Below are positions 1-5,699 of a stretch of 5,852 nucleotides of DNA, in pieces. This stretch comes from Stenotrophomonas maltophilia. GTDB lineage: Bacteria > Pseudomonadota > Gammaproteobacteria > Xanthomonadales > Xanthomonadaceae. The position numbers were made by a program, and so were the translations under genes. Position 1 is the stretch's first letter. The number at the start of each line of letters is the position of its first letter. The notes under the pieces were generated by a model that worked only from the letters and a program-made list of their open reading frames with translations, was not told where the DNA came from and made no database searches. The DNA lies in assembly GCA_002386405.1 (NCBI GenBank), contig DGIP01000313.1:1-5852 (forward strand). The letters are read 5' to 3'.

Positions 1-330
1 GGCCGCATCGCCGCGATGCCCGCCGCCCAGCAGCGGGCGCTGCGGGCCCGCTTCGACGAACAGGACCAGCGCTTCCGCGATGGCTGGCTGCTGGGCCCGC
101 AGCTGGGCCAGCATTTCCCCAAGCTGCAGGGCCTGTTCGGCTACCTGCCCGCCGACCAGCGCGAGCCGGCGCTGGCCGCGCTGCGCCAGCTCAACGAAGG
201 CCAGCTGGCCCAGCTCACCCTGATTGCCCAGCGCACCCCGCCGCAGGAGCGCGACCAGGTGCGCGACCAGTTCCTGGGCCTGGCGCCGGCCGCGCGCGAT
301 GCCTGGTTGAAGGAAAACCTGGTGCGTTGA
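1..330 (+). CDS. DUF3106-like protein, C-terminal part (5' end outside window)
   Basis: The reading frame is open from the first base of the window to a TGA at 328-330, so only the last 109 residues are visible. The Met codon at 16 is probably internal, because the frame continues upstream without a stop. The visible part is rich in Gln, Arg, Ala and Leu. It repeats a 'P-x-x-x-R' pattern (MPAAQQRALR, LPADQREPAL, TPPQERDQVR, LAPAARDAWL), each followed by a probable short helix. That spacing is typical of DUF3106, a family of small proteobacterial proteins, usually exported, of unknown function. No catalytic motif or membrane segment is visible in this part. In relatives such genes often lie near ECF sigma-factor genes, but the upstream context is not in the window. 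The protein has no evident link to the MATE gene 71 bp downstream. The coding call is strong; the family assignment is moderate. Confidence 0.75.
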   Translation, partial: GRIAAMPAAQQRALRARFDEQDQRFRDGWLLGPQLGQHFPKLQGLFGYLPADQREPALAALRQLNEGQLAQLTLIAQRTPPQERDQVRDQFLGLAPAARDAWLKENLVR

Positions 331-333
331 GCG

Positions 334-339
334 TAAGAT
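334..339 (+). promoter_or_regulatory. Possible -10 box (TAAGAT) for the MATE gene
   Basis: TAAGAT starts 4 bp after the stop codon of the DUF3106-like gene and fits the loose TAnnnT -10 pattern of xanthomonads. It would give a leader of roughly 55 nt. The nearest -35-like hexamer, TTGAAG at 307-312, is 21 bp away, which is too far for a good sigma-70 promoter. The call is therefore weak. Confidence 0.2.
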
Positions 340-401
340 GACCGGCCGCAACCCGGTGCCTGTGCCCTCCGCGCGCTGCCGTAGTTGCCGTCTGTGATCC
401 C

Positions 402-1772
402 ATGTCCATCGCTACCTCCACGCCGCGCCTCTCCCGGGAAGTGCGCGCCACCGGCCTGCTTGCGCTGCCGCTGGTCCTTGGCCACATCTCCACTGGCCTG
501 ATTTCCTTCGTCGACAACGTCATCGCCGGGCACCACGGTACCCAGACGCTGGCGGCGGTCACCATCGGCACCGCCCTGCTGTGGCTGCCGATGCTGATCC
601 CGATCGGCACGTTGATCTCGCTCACCGCCTCGGTGTCGCAGCTGCACGGCGCTGGCCGCGAGCGCGAGATCGGCCCGCTGTTCCGCCAGGCGCTGTGGCT
701 GGCGTTGGGCCTGGGCCTGATCATGTTCACCTTCCTCACGGTGGTGCCGCCGCTGCTGCCTGCCTTCGGCATTGCCCCGGACATCGTGCCGGGCGCGACC
801 GCGTTCCTGCACGCGGTGCGCTGGGGTGGCCCGGCGCTGACCCTGTACTTCTGCATGCGCTACCTCAGCGAAGGCATGCACTGGACGCTGCCGACCATGC
901 TGCTCGGCTTCGGCGGCCTGCTGGTGCTGGCGCCGCTGGGCTACGTGCTGTGTTACGGCAAGCTGGGCTTCCCGGAAATGGGCGCCGAAGGGCTGGGCAT
1001 CGCCTCGGCCACCATGATGTGGATCCAGGCGCTGTGCTTTGCCGGCTACCTCTGGAAGACCAGGCGGTTCGCCCACCTGGAACTGTTCTCACACCTGGAG
1101 CTGCCGCGCTGGGCGGCGATCTGGGACCTGCTGCGCACCGGCCTGCCGATCGGCATCACAGTGCTGATGGAAGGCGGGCTGTTCATCGTCACCGCCCTGC
1201 TGATCGGCCGCCTGGGCGCCACCGAGGCGGCCTCGCACCAGATCGCCATCAACGTGGCCCAGCTGTGCTTCATGATCCCGATGGGCGTGGCCGAAGCCAC
1301 CACCGTGCGCGTGGGCCATGCGGTGGGCAGCGGCAATGGGCTGGGCGTGCGCCGCGCGGCCATCGCCGGCCTGCTGATCATCCTGGGTACCCAGACGATG
1401 TCGGCGTTGGTGCTGCTGTTCGGGCACGATGCCATCGTCGGGGTGTACACCGCCGACATGGGCGTGGCCGCGCTGGCCTCCACCCTGCTGCTGTATGCGG
1501 CCGCGTTCCAGTTCCCCGATGGCATCCAGGTGCTGTCGGCGGGTGCGCTGCGCGGCCTGAAGGACACCCGCGTGCCGATGTTCATCGCCATGTTCTCGTA
1601 CTGGGGGCTGGGCATGCCGCTCGGCGCCGGGCTTGGCCTGGGCCTGGGCATGGGCCCGCAGGGCATGTGGCTGGGCCTGATCCTGGGCCTGACCGCGGCG
1701 GCGATCCTGATGGCGTGGCGGCTGCGCGTGAGCAGTCGCCGTGTCGGCAATGAGCTGAACCTGCCGGCCTGA
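402..1772 (+). CDS. MATE family multidrug/cation antiporter (NorM-like)
   Basis: This is a complete 456-aa polytopic inner-membrane protein, the usual length for a 12-helix MATE transporter. Such transporters export cationic drugs and metabolites in exchange for Na+ or H+. Two homologous halves are visible. The first begins around residues 15-60, with the helix-1 motif FVDNVIAG. The second begins around residues 243-290 (TGLPIGITVLMEGGLF). Acidic residues fall where the NorM family keeps its cation and proton ligands: Asp38 in helix 1, Glu257 in helix 7 (VLMEGG) and Asp373 in helix 10 (FQFPDGIQ). By position these appear equivalent to D36, E255 and D371 of Vibrio cholerae NorM. The typical ALRGLKDTRVPM segment follows at about 382-393. 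The ATG has no recognisable Shine-Dalgarno sequence (GTGATCCC precedes it), but no better in-frame start is apparent and the N-terminus has a normal length. It seems to be a single-gene unit, with 71 bp upstream and 85 bp to sppA. Substrate and coupling ion cannot be read from the sequence. Confidence 0.95.
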   Translation: MSIATSTPRLSREVRATGLLALPLVLGHISTGLISFVDNVIAGHHGTQTLAAVTIGTALLWLPMLIPIGTLISLTASVSQLHGAGREREIGPLFRQALWLALGLGLIMFTFLTVVPPLLPAFGIAPDIVPGATAFLHAVRWGGPALTLYFCMRYLSEGMHWTLPTMLLGFGGLLVLAPLGYVLCYGKLGFPEMGAEGLGIASATMMWIQALCFAGYLWKTRRFAHLELFSHLELPRWAAIWDLLRTGLPIGITVLMEGGLFIVTALLIGRLGATEAASHQIAINVAQLCFMIPMGVAEATTVRVGHAVGSGNGLGVRRAAIAGLLIILGTQTMSALVLLFGHDAIVGVYTADMGVAALASTLLLYAAAFQFPDGIQVLSAGALRGLKDTRVPMFIAMFSYWGLGMPLGAGLGLGLGMGPQGMWLGLILGLTAAAILMAWRLRVSSRRVGNELNLPA

Positions 1773-1816
1773 CGGCCCCCTTACTTGTGTCCGATGCCGG
1801 GCTGTCCGGCACGGGC

Positions 1817-1822
1817 TATGCT
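1817..1822 (+). promoter_or_regulatory. Possible -10 box (TATGCT) for sppA
   Basis: TATGCT lies in the 85-bp gap between the MATE gene and sppA and would place transcription start about 29 nt before the sppA ATG. The surrounding CGGGCTATGCTG differs by one base from a stretch upstream of the SDR gene (4112-4123). No good -35 hexamer lies 16-18 bp upstream, so the call rests on the -10 match and position. Downstream, GGAG at 1846-1849 is a sound ribosome binding site, 8 nt before the ATG. Confidence 0.3.
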
Positions 1823-1857
1823 GGTACCACGGCAAGAAGCCAACTGGAGTTTTCCCC

Positions 1858-3762
1858 ATGAACCAACCCGTGCGTCGCAATCCCGTCGCCAGCTTCTTCA
1901 TCGGGCTGTGGGATGTGATGAACTTTACCCGCAGGCTGATCCTCAACCTGCTGTTCTTCGGCCTGTTGCTGCTGATCCTGGTCCTGTTCGTCTTCGCGAT
2001 GGGCAAGGGCGCCAGCAGTGGCCGCACCCTGCAGGACCGCACCACGCTGGTGATCGCGCCGGAAGGCCGCCTGGTCGAACAGTTCAGTGCCGATCCGGTC
2101 AGCCGTGCGCTCGCCAAGGCCATTGGCGACAACAGCGCCGAGGAAGTGCAGCTGCGCGACCTGGTGCGTGCGCTGGATGCCGCGCGTGAGGACAAGAAGA
2201 TCGAACGCGTGGTGCTGCAGCTGGACAAGCTGCAGCCGAGCGGTTTCGCCTCGATGCGTGAAGTGGCCGCCTCGCTGCAGGAACTGCGCGCGTCGGGCAA
2301 GGACATCGTGGCGTACAGCGACAACATGAGCCAGTGGCAGTACCTGCTGGCCGCGCAGGCCAAGGAGATCTACCTCGACCCGATGGGCGGGGTGGTGCTG
2401 GAAGGCCTCGGCCGTTACCGCCAGTACTTCCGCACCGGCCTGCAGGACAAGCTGGGCGTGGACGTGCACCTGTTCAAGGTAGGCGAATACAAGTCCGCCG
2501 CCGAACCGTACGTGCTCGACGCGGCGTCGCCGCAGGCCAAGGAAGCCGACCTGTTCTGGATGAACGATGTGTGGCAGCGCTACCTGGCCGACATCGCCAC
2601 GGCGCGCAAGCTGGACGCCGCGCAGCTGGCCGCCGGCATCGACACCATGCCCGAAGGCATTGCCGCCGCCGGTGGCGACCTCGCCAAGTTCGCCCTGCAG
2701 CAGAAGCTGGTCGATGGCCTGAAGACCCGCGAGGAAGTCGAGGACCTGCTGGCCGACCGTGGCGTGGCCGATGAAGACGCCGACGGTGGTTTCCGCAGCA
2801 TCAACCTCGATGAGTACCTCACGCAGCTCGACGCCCGCCGCTCGCCGGTGGATTCGCGTCCGCAGGTGGCGGTGGTGGTGGCGTCCGGTGAGATCGCCGG
2901 TGGCGACCTGCCGGCCGGCCGCGTGGGCGGTGAGTCGACCTCGGCGCTGCTGCGCGAAGCGCGCGACGACGACAACGTGAAGGCCGTGGTGCTGCGCGTG
3001 GATTCGCCCGGTGGCGAAGTGTTCGCTTCCGAGCAGATCCGTCGTGAAGTGGTGGCGCTGAAGGCGGCCGGCAAACCGGTGGTGGTGTCGATGGGCGACC
3101 TGGCGGCATCGGGCGGCTACTGGATCAGCATGAATGCCGACCGCATCTACGCCGATCCGTCGACGATCACCGGTTCGATCGGCATCTTCGGCATGATCCC
3201 GAACCTGTCGCGTTCGCTGGACAAGATCGGCGTGCACACCGACGGCGTGGGCACCACCCGCTTCGCCGGTGCGTTCGACATCACCCGCCCGATGGACCCG
3301 GCCGTGGGCCAGGTGATCCAGTCGGTGATCAACAAGGGCTACGCCGATTTCACCGGCAAGGTGGCCGATGCACGCAGCAAGCCGGTGGAAGCGGTGGACG
3401 AAGTCGCCCGCGGTCGTGTGTGGAGCGGTGCGCAGGCCAAGGAACGCGGCCTGGTCGATGCCTTCGGGGGCCTGAAGGCGGCCATTGCAGACGCCTCCAA
3501 CCGCGCCAAGCTGGGCGGCCCGGACAAGGTGCGCGTGCGCTACATCGAAAAGCCGGCCACCCCGTTCGCGCAGTTCCTCAGCGGCTTCGCCGGCAGCCAT
3601 GCCGGTGCCTGGATGCTGGGCGAATCGGGCGTGGCGCGGATGATGCTGGCCCGTTCGATGCCGGAAGTGGACACCCAGCTGCGCTTCGTCGAAGACGCCG
3701 CCCGCGACCCGCGCGGCAGCGCCCCGGTGAAGGCGCTGGCCTACTGCTTCTGCGGCTTCTGA
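1858..3762 (+). CDS. sppA: Signal peptide peptidase SppA, 67K long form
   Basis: This is a complete 634-aa inner-membrane serine protease of family S49 that degrades signal peptides after leader peptidase has released them. The N-terminus has one membrane anchor at about residues 27-48, preceded by basic residues (VRR, TRR). This fits a short cytoplasmic tail with the bulk of the enzyme in the periplasm. Two tandem SppA domains follow, as in the E. coli long form. The N-terminal domain (about 100-290) carries the catalytic lysine, Lys212, in VGEYKSAAEP. The C-terminal domain (about 335-575) carries the nucleophile, Ser418, in MGDLAASGGYW. These correspond to the E. coli Lys209/Ser409 dyad. 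VDSPGG (382-386 region) and GSIGIFG (439-445) are further family motifs. The ATG is supported by GGAG 8 nt upstream. The protein ends in YCFCGF, a close cysteine pair at the extreme C-terminus. The gene is probably monocistronic: it has its own upstream gap and a strong terminator 20 bp after the stop. Confidence 0.97.
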   Translation: MNQPVRRNPVASFFIGLWDVMNFTRRLILNLLFFGLLLLILVLFVFAMGKGASSGRTLQDRTTLVIAPEGRLVEQFSADPVSRALAKAIGDNSAEEVQLRDLVRALDAAREDKKIERVVLQLDKLQPSGFASMREVAASLQELRASGKDIVAYSDNMSQWQYLLAAQAKEIYLDPMGGVVLEGLGRYRQYFRTGLQDKLGVDVHLFKVGEYKSAAEPYVLDAASPQAKEADLFWMNDVWQRYLADIATARKLDAAQLAAGIDTMPEGIAAAGGDLAKFALQQKLVDGLKTREEVEDLLADRGVADEDADGGFRSINLDEYLTQLDARRSPVDSRPQVAVVVASGEIAGGDLPAGRVGGESTSALLREARDDDNVKAVVLRVDSPGGEVFASEQIRREVVALKAAGKPVVVSMGDLAASGGYWISMNADRIYADPSTITGSIGIFGMIPNLSRSLDKIGVHTDGVGTTRFAGAFDITRPMDPAVGQVIQSVINKGYADFTGKVADARSKPVEAVDEVARGRVWSGAQAKERGLVDAFGGLKAAIADASNRAKLGGPDKVRVRYIEKPATPFAQFLSGFAGSHAGAWMLGESGVARMMLARSMPEVDTQLRFVEDAARDPRGSAPVKALAYCFCGF

Positions 3763-3782
3763 TACGCCGCATGCTTCAACAG

Positions 3783-3812
3783 AAAAACCCGGCCAAGGCC
3801 GGGTTTTTTTTT
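3783..3812 (+). terminator. Rho-independent terminator of sppA, probably bidirectional
   Basis: A perfect inverted repeat, CCCGGCC (3788-3794) and GGCCGGG (3797-3803), is flanked by five A's (3783-3787) and nine T's (3804-3812). On the plus strand this is a GC stem with a long U-tract, 20 bp after the sppA stop, which is a textbook intrinsic terminator. Read on the minus strand, the same stem is followed by five U's, so it can also end the convergent lipoprotein gene. The TAA stop of that gene (3811-3813) overlaps the end of the T-tract. Confidence 0.93.
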
Positions 3813-4026
3813 ACCGGCCCGCTTCGACCTCGTCGGCGGCGCTGGTGTCCGGTGCTTTTTCCAGCGTTTCGCTCGCGGCCTTGGCCTTGTCCAGTGGCTG
3901 TTGCATGGCGTCGCGCAGTGCGGTGGCCTGGGGCTCCGGTCGCTTGTCCGGGTCCGGTGGCACCGGGCGGTTGCAGCCGCTCAGGGCGAGCAGGCCGGCC
4001 AGCGGAAGGGCGATACGGATCAACAT
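3811..4026 (-). CDS. Small predicted lipoprotein (71 aa), function unknown
   Basis: I do not recognise a named family. The frame stays open further upstream to 4188, but the ATG at 4026 is preferred for two reasons. GAGG lies 5 nt upstream of it, and translation from it opens with a clean lipoprotein signal: Arg4, a hydrophobic run (IALPLAGLLAL), then the lipobox LSGC with Cys18 as the predicted lipidated residue. Residue +2 is Asn rather than Asp, so the Lol rule predicts transfer to the outer membrane. The mature protein has about 54 residues. It starts with a Pro/Asp/Arg-rich stretch (PVPPDPDKRPEP), continues with a probable helix rich in Ala, Lys and Glu (about 34-58), and ends acidic (SAADEVEAGR). 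There is no other cysteine. The gene lies opposite to both neighbours, converging on sppA and diverging from the SDR gene, so it is probably transcribed alone. The coding call rests on the signal, ribosome binding site and terminator fit, not on homology. Confidence 0.8.
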   Translation of the reverse strand: MLIRIALPLAGLLALSGCNRPVPPDPDKRPEPQATALRDAMQQPLDKAKAASETLEKAPDTSAADEVEAGR

Positions 4027-4031
4027 GGCAA

Positions 4032-4035
4032 CCTC
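4032..4035 (-). promoter_or_regulatory. Ribosome binding site deciding the lipoprotein start
   Basis: On the minus strand GAGG ends 5 nt before the ATG at 4026. It favours the short, lipobox-bearing product over any start further upstream in the same open frame. Confidence 0.65.
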
Positions 4036-4116
4036 GCGCGCGAACCCAGGGAAGCGCAGTGTCGCACCGCTGTGCCAGCCCGTGTGTGATGGGGTGCGCC
4101 GCACCGGCATGCGGGC

Positions 4117-4122
4117 TATCCT
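4117..4122 (+). promoter_or_regulatory. Possible -10 box (TATCCT) for the SDR gene
   Basis: TATCCT lies in the 122-bp divergent gap, 26 nt before the GTG start, and would give a leader of about 20 nt that includes the ribosome binding site. The context CGGGCTATCCTG matches the stretch before sppA at 11 of 12 positions. No convincing -35 hexamer is visible. No clear promoter for the divergent lipoprotein gene was found in the same gap. Confidence 0.3.
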
Positions 4123-4137
4123 GCAGTGCCCCAAGGC

Positions 4138-4142
4138 AGGAG
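4138..4142 (+). promoter_or_regulatory. Ribosome binding site (AGGAG) deciding the GTG start of the SDR gene
   Basis: AGGAG ends 6 nt before the GTG at 4149. The frame is open upstream back to 3420, but that extension crosses the sppA 3' end, the terminator and the opposite-strand lipoprotein gene. The GTG is therefore the real start. It gives a protein that begins just before the SDR cofactor-binding fold. Confidence 0.8.
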
Positions 4143-4148
4143 AAGCAG

Positions 4149-4925
4149 GTGAGTGCGCATCGTTGGCGACTGGATGGACAGACCGCATTGATCACCGGGG
4201 CCAGTGCCGGTATCGGCCTGGCGATCGCGCGCGAACTGCTCGGCTTTGGTGCGGACCTGCTCATTGTCGGCCGCGATGCCGACGCGCTGGAGATGGCCCG
4301 CGACGAGCTGGCCGATGCCTATCCCGACCGTGAGATCCACGACCTGGCCGCCGATGTTTCCGACGATGAGGATCGCCGCGAGATCCTGGATTGGGTGGAA
4401 GATCACAGCGACGGCCTGCACCTGCTGATCAACAATGCCGGCGGCAACATCACCAAGCCGGCCACCGAATACACCGAAGACGAGTGGCGCGGCATCTTCG
4501 AGACGAACCTGTTTTCGGCGTTCGAATTGTCGCGTTATGCGCACCCGTTGCTCGCACGGCATGCTGCCTCGGCCATCGTCAATGTCGGCAGTGTCTCCGG
4601 GCTCACCCACGTGCGCAGTGGCGCGGTGTACGGCATGACCAAGGCGGCGATGCACCAGATGACCCGCAACCTGGCGGTGGAGTGGGCCGAAGACGGCATC
4701 CGCGTCAACGCGGTGGCGCCGTGGTACATCCGCACCCGCCGCACCTCCGGCCCGCTGGCGGACCCGGATTACTACGAACAGGTGATCGACCGCACCCCGA
4801 TGCGGCGCATCGGCGAGCCTGAGGAAGTGGCTGCCGCCGTCGGGTTCCTGTGCCTGCCCGCTGCCAGCTACGTCACCGGCGAATGCATTGCCGTGGATGG
4901 CGGATTCCTGCGTTACGGGTTCTGA
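4149..4925 (+). CDS. SDR family oxidoreductase (tropinone-reductase-like)
   Basis: This is a complete 258-aa classical short-chain dehydrogenase/reductase, expected to be cytoplasmic and to use NAD(P)(H). The Rossmann-fold motif TGASAGIG is at residues 16-23 and NNAG at 95-98. Asn120 (in ETNLFSAF), Ser148 (VGSVSG), Tyr161 and Lys165 (YGMTK) complete the catalytic tetrad. The Ser-Tyr spacing of 13 is standard. Arg42, in GRD after the second beta strand where the cofactor 2'-phosphate binds, suggests NADPH rather than NADH. The C-terminal part keeps the usual RVNAVAPWYIRT (185-196) and YVTGECIAVDGG (241-252) segments. The sequence resembles bacterial proteins annotated as tropinone reductase-like. 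That label describes fold similarity, and the real substrate, a carbonyl or alcohol, cannot be inferred. It starts with GTG, seems to be a single-gene unit, and ends 24 bp from the stop of the opposing gene. Confidence 0.93.
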   Translation: MSAHRWRLDGQTALITGASAGIGLAIARELLGFGADLLIVGRDADALEMARDELADAYPDREIHDLAADVSDDEDRREILDWVEDHSDGLHLLINNAGGNITKPATEYTEDEWRGIFETNLFSAFELSRYAHPLLARHAASAIVNVGSVSGLTHVRSGAVYGMTKAAMHQMTRNLAVEWAEDGIRVNAVAPWYIRTRRTSGPLADPDYYEQVIDRTPMRRIGEPEEVAAAVGFLCLPAASYVTGECIAVDGGFLRYGF

Positions 4926-4928
4926 GGC

Positions 4929-4953
4929 GTACCGACCAACGGTCGGTACCTAC
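4929..4953 (-). repeat. GTAG-headed REP-like palindrome (SMAG-type)
   Basis: On the minus strand GTAG (4953-4950) is followed at once by a perfect 9-bp stem, GTACCGACC and GGTCGGTAC, around a GTT loop (4940-4938). A GTAG tetranucleotide at the foot of a short stem-loop is the hallmark of the SMAG/REP elements described in Stenotrophomonas maltophilia, which are thought to be moved by RAYT-type transposases. The element fills nearly all of the 24 bp between the SDR stop and the opposing gene's stop. There is no T-tract on either side, so it is not a classical intrinsic terminator, although it may slow or protect both mRNA 3' ends. With one copy in view, the family assignment rests on its form. 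Confidence 0.72.
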
Positions 4954-5666
4954 CGGGGAACTGCGCAGTTGCTTTCCGACAGCACGCTTTCGAGCCGTTG
5001 GCGCTCGGCCGCGGCTGCGGCGGCAGTGCCGGGTGAGGCGAATCGTTCGCGCCCGCGTGCATCGCGGAAGCGCTGCTGCCACGCGTTGCAACGCTGGTCC
5101 TCCGGCAGCGGTTCGCAGGTGTCGCGGATCACTTCGCAGCTGGCGGCATTGACCGGTGTGTTGCCGCCCAGCGCGGTGACCGACAGCAGCACGCAGGTCG
5201 GTGGCGCCGGTTCAAGCTCGTGCAGGTAGCGCCCGCCATCCTGGCCCTGGCACTGGTAGATCGGCGGCAGCGGCGGCTTTGCCGGGTCGTCGCCGGGCAG
5301 CGCGTCGCCGGGCTTGGGCAGGTTGGCGCTGTCCAGGATCGCCGTACCCCGTGGAACTTCGTACGCCTCGGAAATCATGCGCTCCATCGGCTGCGCCTTG
5401 CCGGGTACCTGCGGCGGCATCGGTGCCGGAGACAACGGCGCGACCGCCGGCGCGGCAGGCGCCGCGGGCGTAGGCTGGGTCGACACGGACACCTCCGCGC
5501 GCGACGGCGCGGCGTTCATGCGCTGGATCACCTGGTGGCTGCCGGCCGGGCAGGGCTTGCCCTGCACGGTCACGTTGTCGTCGGCATCGGTACAGCGGAA
5601 CACGATCGGCTCATCGGCCATCGCCGACGACGCCACGCACAGCAACAGGAGCCAATACGGTTTCAT
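4950..5666 (-). CDS. Secreted Cys-rich protein with N-terminal DUF4124-like module
   Basis: This 238-aa protein starts at the ATG at 5666. A TTG five codons upstream would only lengthen the signal peptide. Residues 1-17 form a Sec signal peptide with a probable cleavage after Ala-Met-Ala, so the product should be periplasmic or secreted. Residues 21-40 (VFRCTDADDNVTVQGKPCP) fit DUF4124, a small domain of unknown function with two cysteines. A Pro/Ala-rich linker follows, mainly residues 52-90. A second module from about 135 (IYQCQGQDGGRYLHE, then Cys158) has the same Y/F-x-C-x(3)-D pattern and may be a diverged repeat. The C-terminal part (about 175-238) is Arg/Glu/Ala-rich and probably helical. 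The mature chain has eight cysteines (25, 39, 139, 158, 177, 184, 193, 234), an even number that would suit four disulfides. No enzyme motif is visible. No Shine-Dalgarno precedes the ATG. The TAG stop lies within the GTAG of the palindrome. Coding call strong, function unknown. Confidence 0.87.
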   Translation of the reverse strand: MKPYWLLLLCVASSAMADEPIVFRCTDADDNVTVQGKPCPAGSHQVIQRMNAAPSRAEVSVSTQPTPAAPAAPAVAPLSPAPMPPQVPGKAQPMERMISEAYEVPRGTAILDSANLPKPGDALPGDDPAKPPLPPIYQCQGQDGGRYLHELEPAPPTCVLLSVTALGGNTPVNAASCEVIRDTCEPLPEDQRCNAWQQRFRDARGRERFASPGTAAAAAAERQRLESVLSESNCAVPR

Positions 5667-5672
5667 CGGCGC

Positions 5673-5678
5673 AGGATA
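5673..5678 (-). promoter_or_regulatory. Possible -10 box (TATCCT) placed for a leaderless transcript
   Basis: On the minus strand TATCCT ends 6 nt before the ATG of the DUF4124-like gene, where transcription would begin at or next to the A of the ATG. The gene has no Shine-Dalgarno, which fits a leaderless mRNA. However, no -35 is visible at normal spacing, and the gene could instead be co-transcribed from upstream. Confidence 0.22.
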
Positions 5679-5699
5679 CAACGCACCGGTTGCCGCGCC

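Noticed and set aside
341..357. ACCGG / CCGGT hairpin before the MATE gene
   Set aside because: It has a 5-bp stem with a 7-nt loop and no T-tract. Such repeats are common by chance at this GC content.
141..1076. 311-codon minus-strand open frame over the first gap
   Set aside because: It is antisense to the DUF3106-like and MATE genes, compositionally biased and without recognisable motifs.
1795..1811. TGCCGG / CCGGCA hairpin between the MATE gene and sppA
   Set aside because: It has a 6-bp stem with a 5-nt loop and no T-tract. It is too weak to call a terminator and lacks a GTAG head, so it is not another REP copy.
1089..2363. 424-codon minus-strand open frame across the MATE-sppA junction
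   Set aside because: It overlaps two well-supported plus-strand genes and reads as low-complexity Arg/His/Gln/Ser sequence, so it is an antisense shadow.
1816..3600. 594-codon open frame on the minus strand
   Set aside because: It lies wholly opposite sppA, whose frame has intact catalytic motifs. The product is a His/Arg/Ala-rich string with no domain pattern, as expected from the antisense of GC-rich codons.
3420..4148. Long upstream extension of the SDR frame
   Set aside because: It crosses the sppA 3' end, a strong terminator and the opposite-strand lipoprotein gene. The GTG at 4149 with AGGAG 6 nt upstream fits the SDR fold start.
4950..5681. Earlier TTG start for the DUF4124-like protein
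   Set aside because: It adds only five residues (MYPAP) before a good signal peptide, has no ribosome binding site, and overlaps the putative -10. The ATG at 5666 is simpler.
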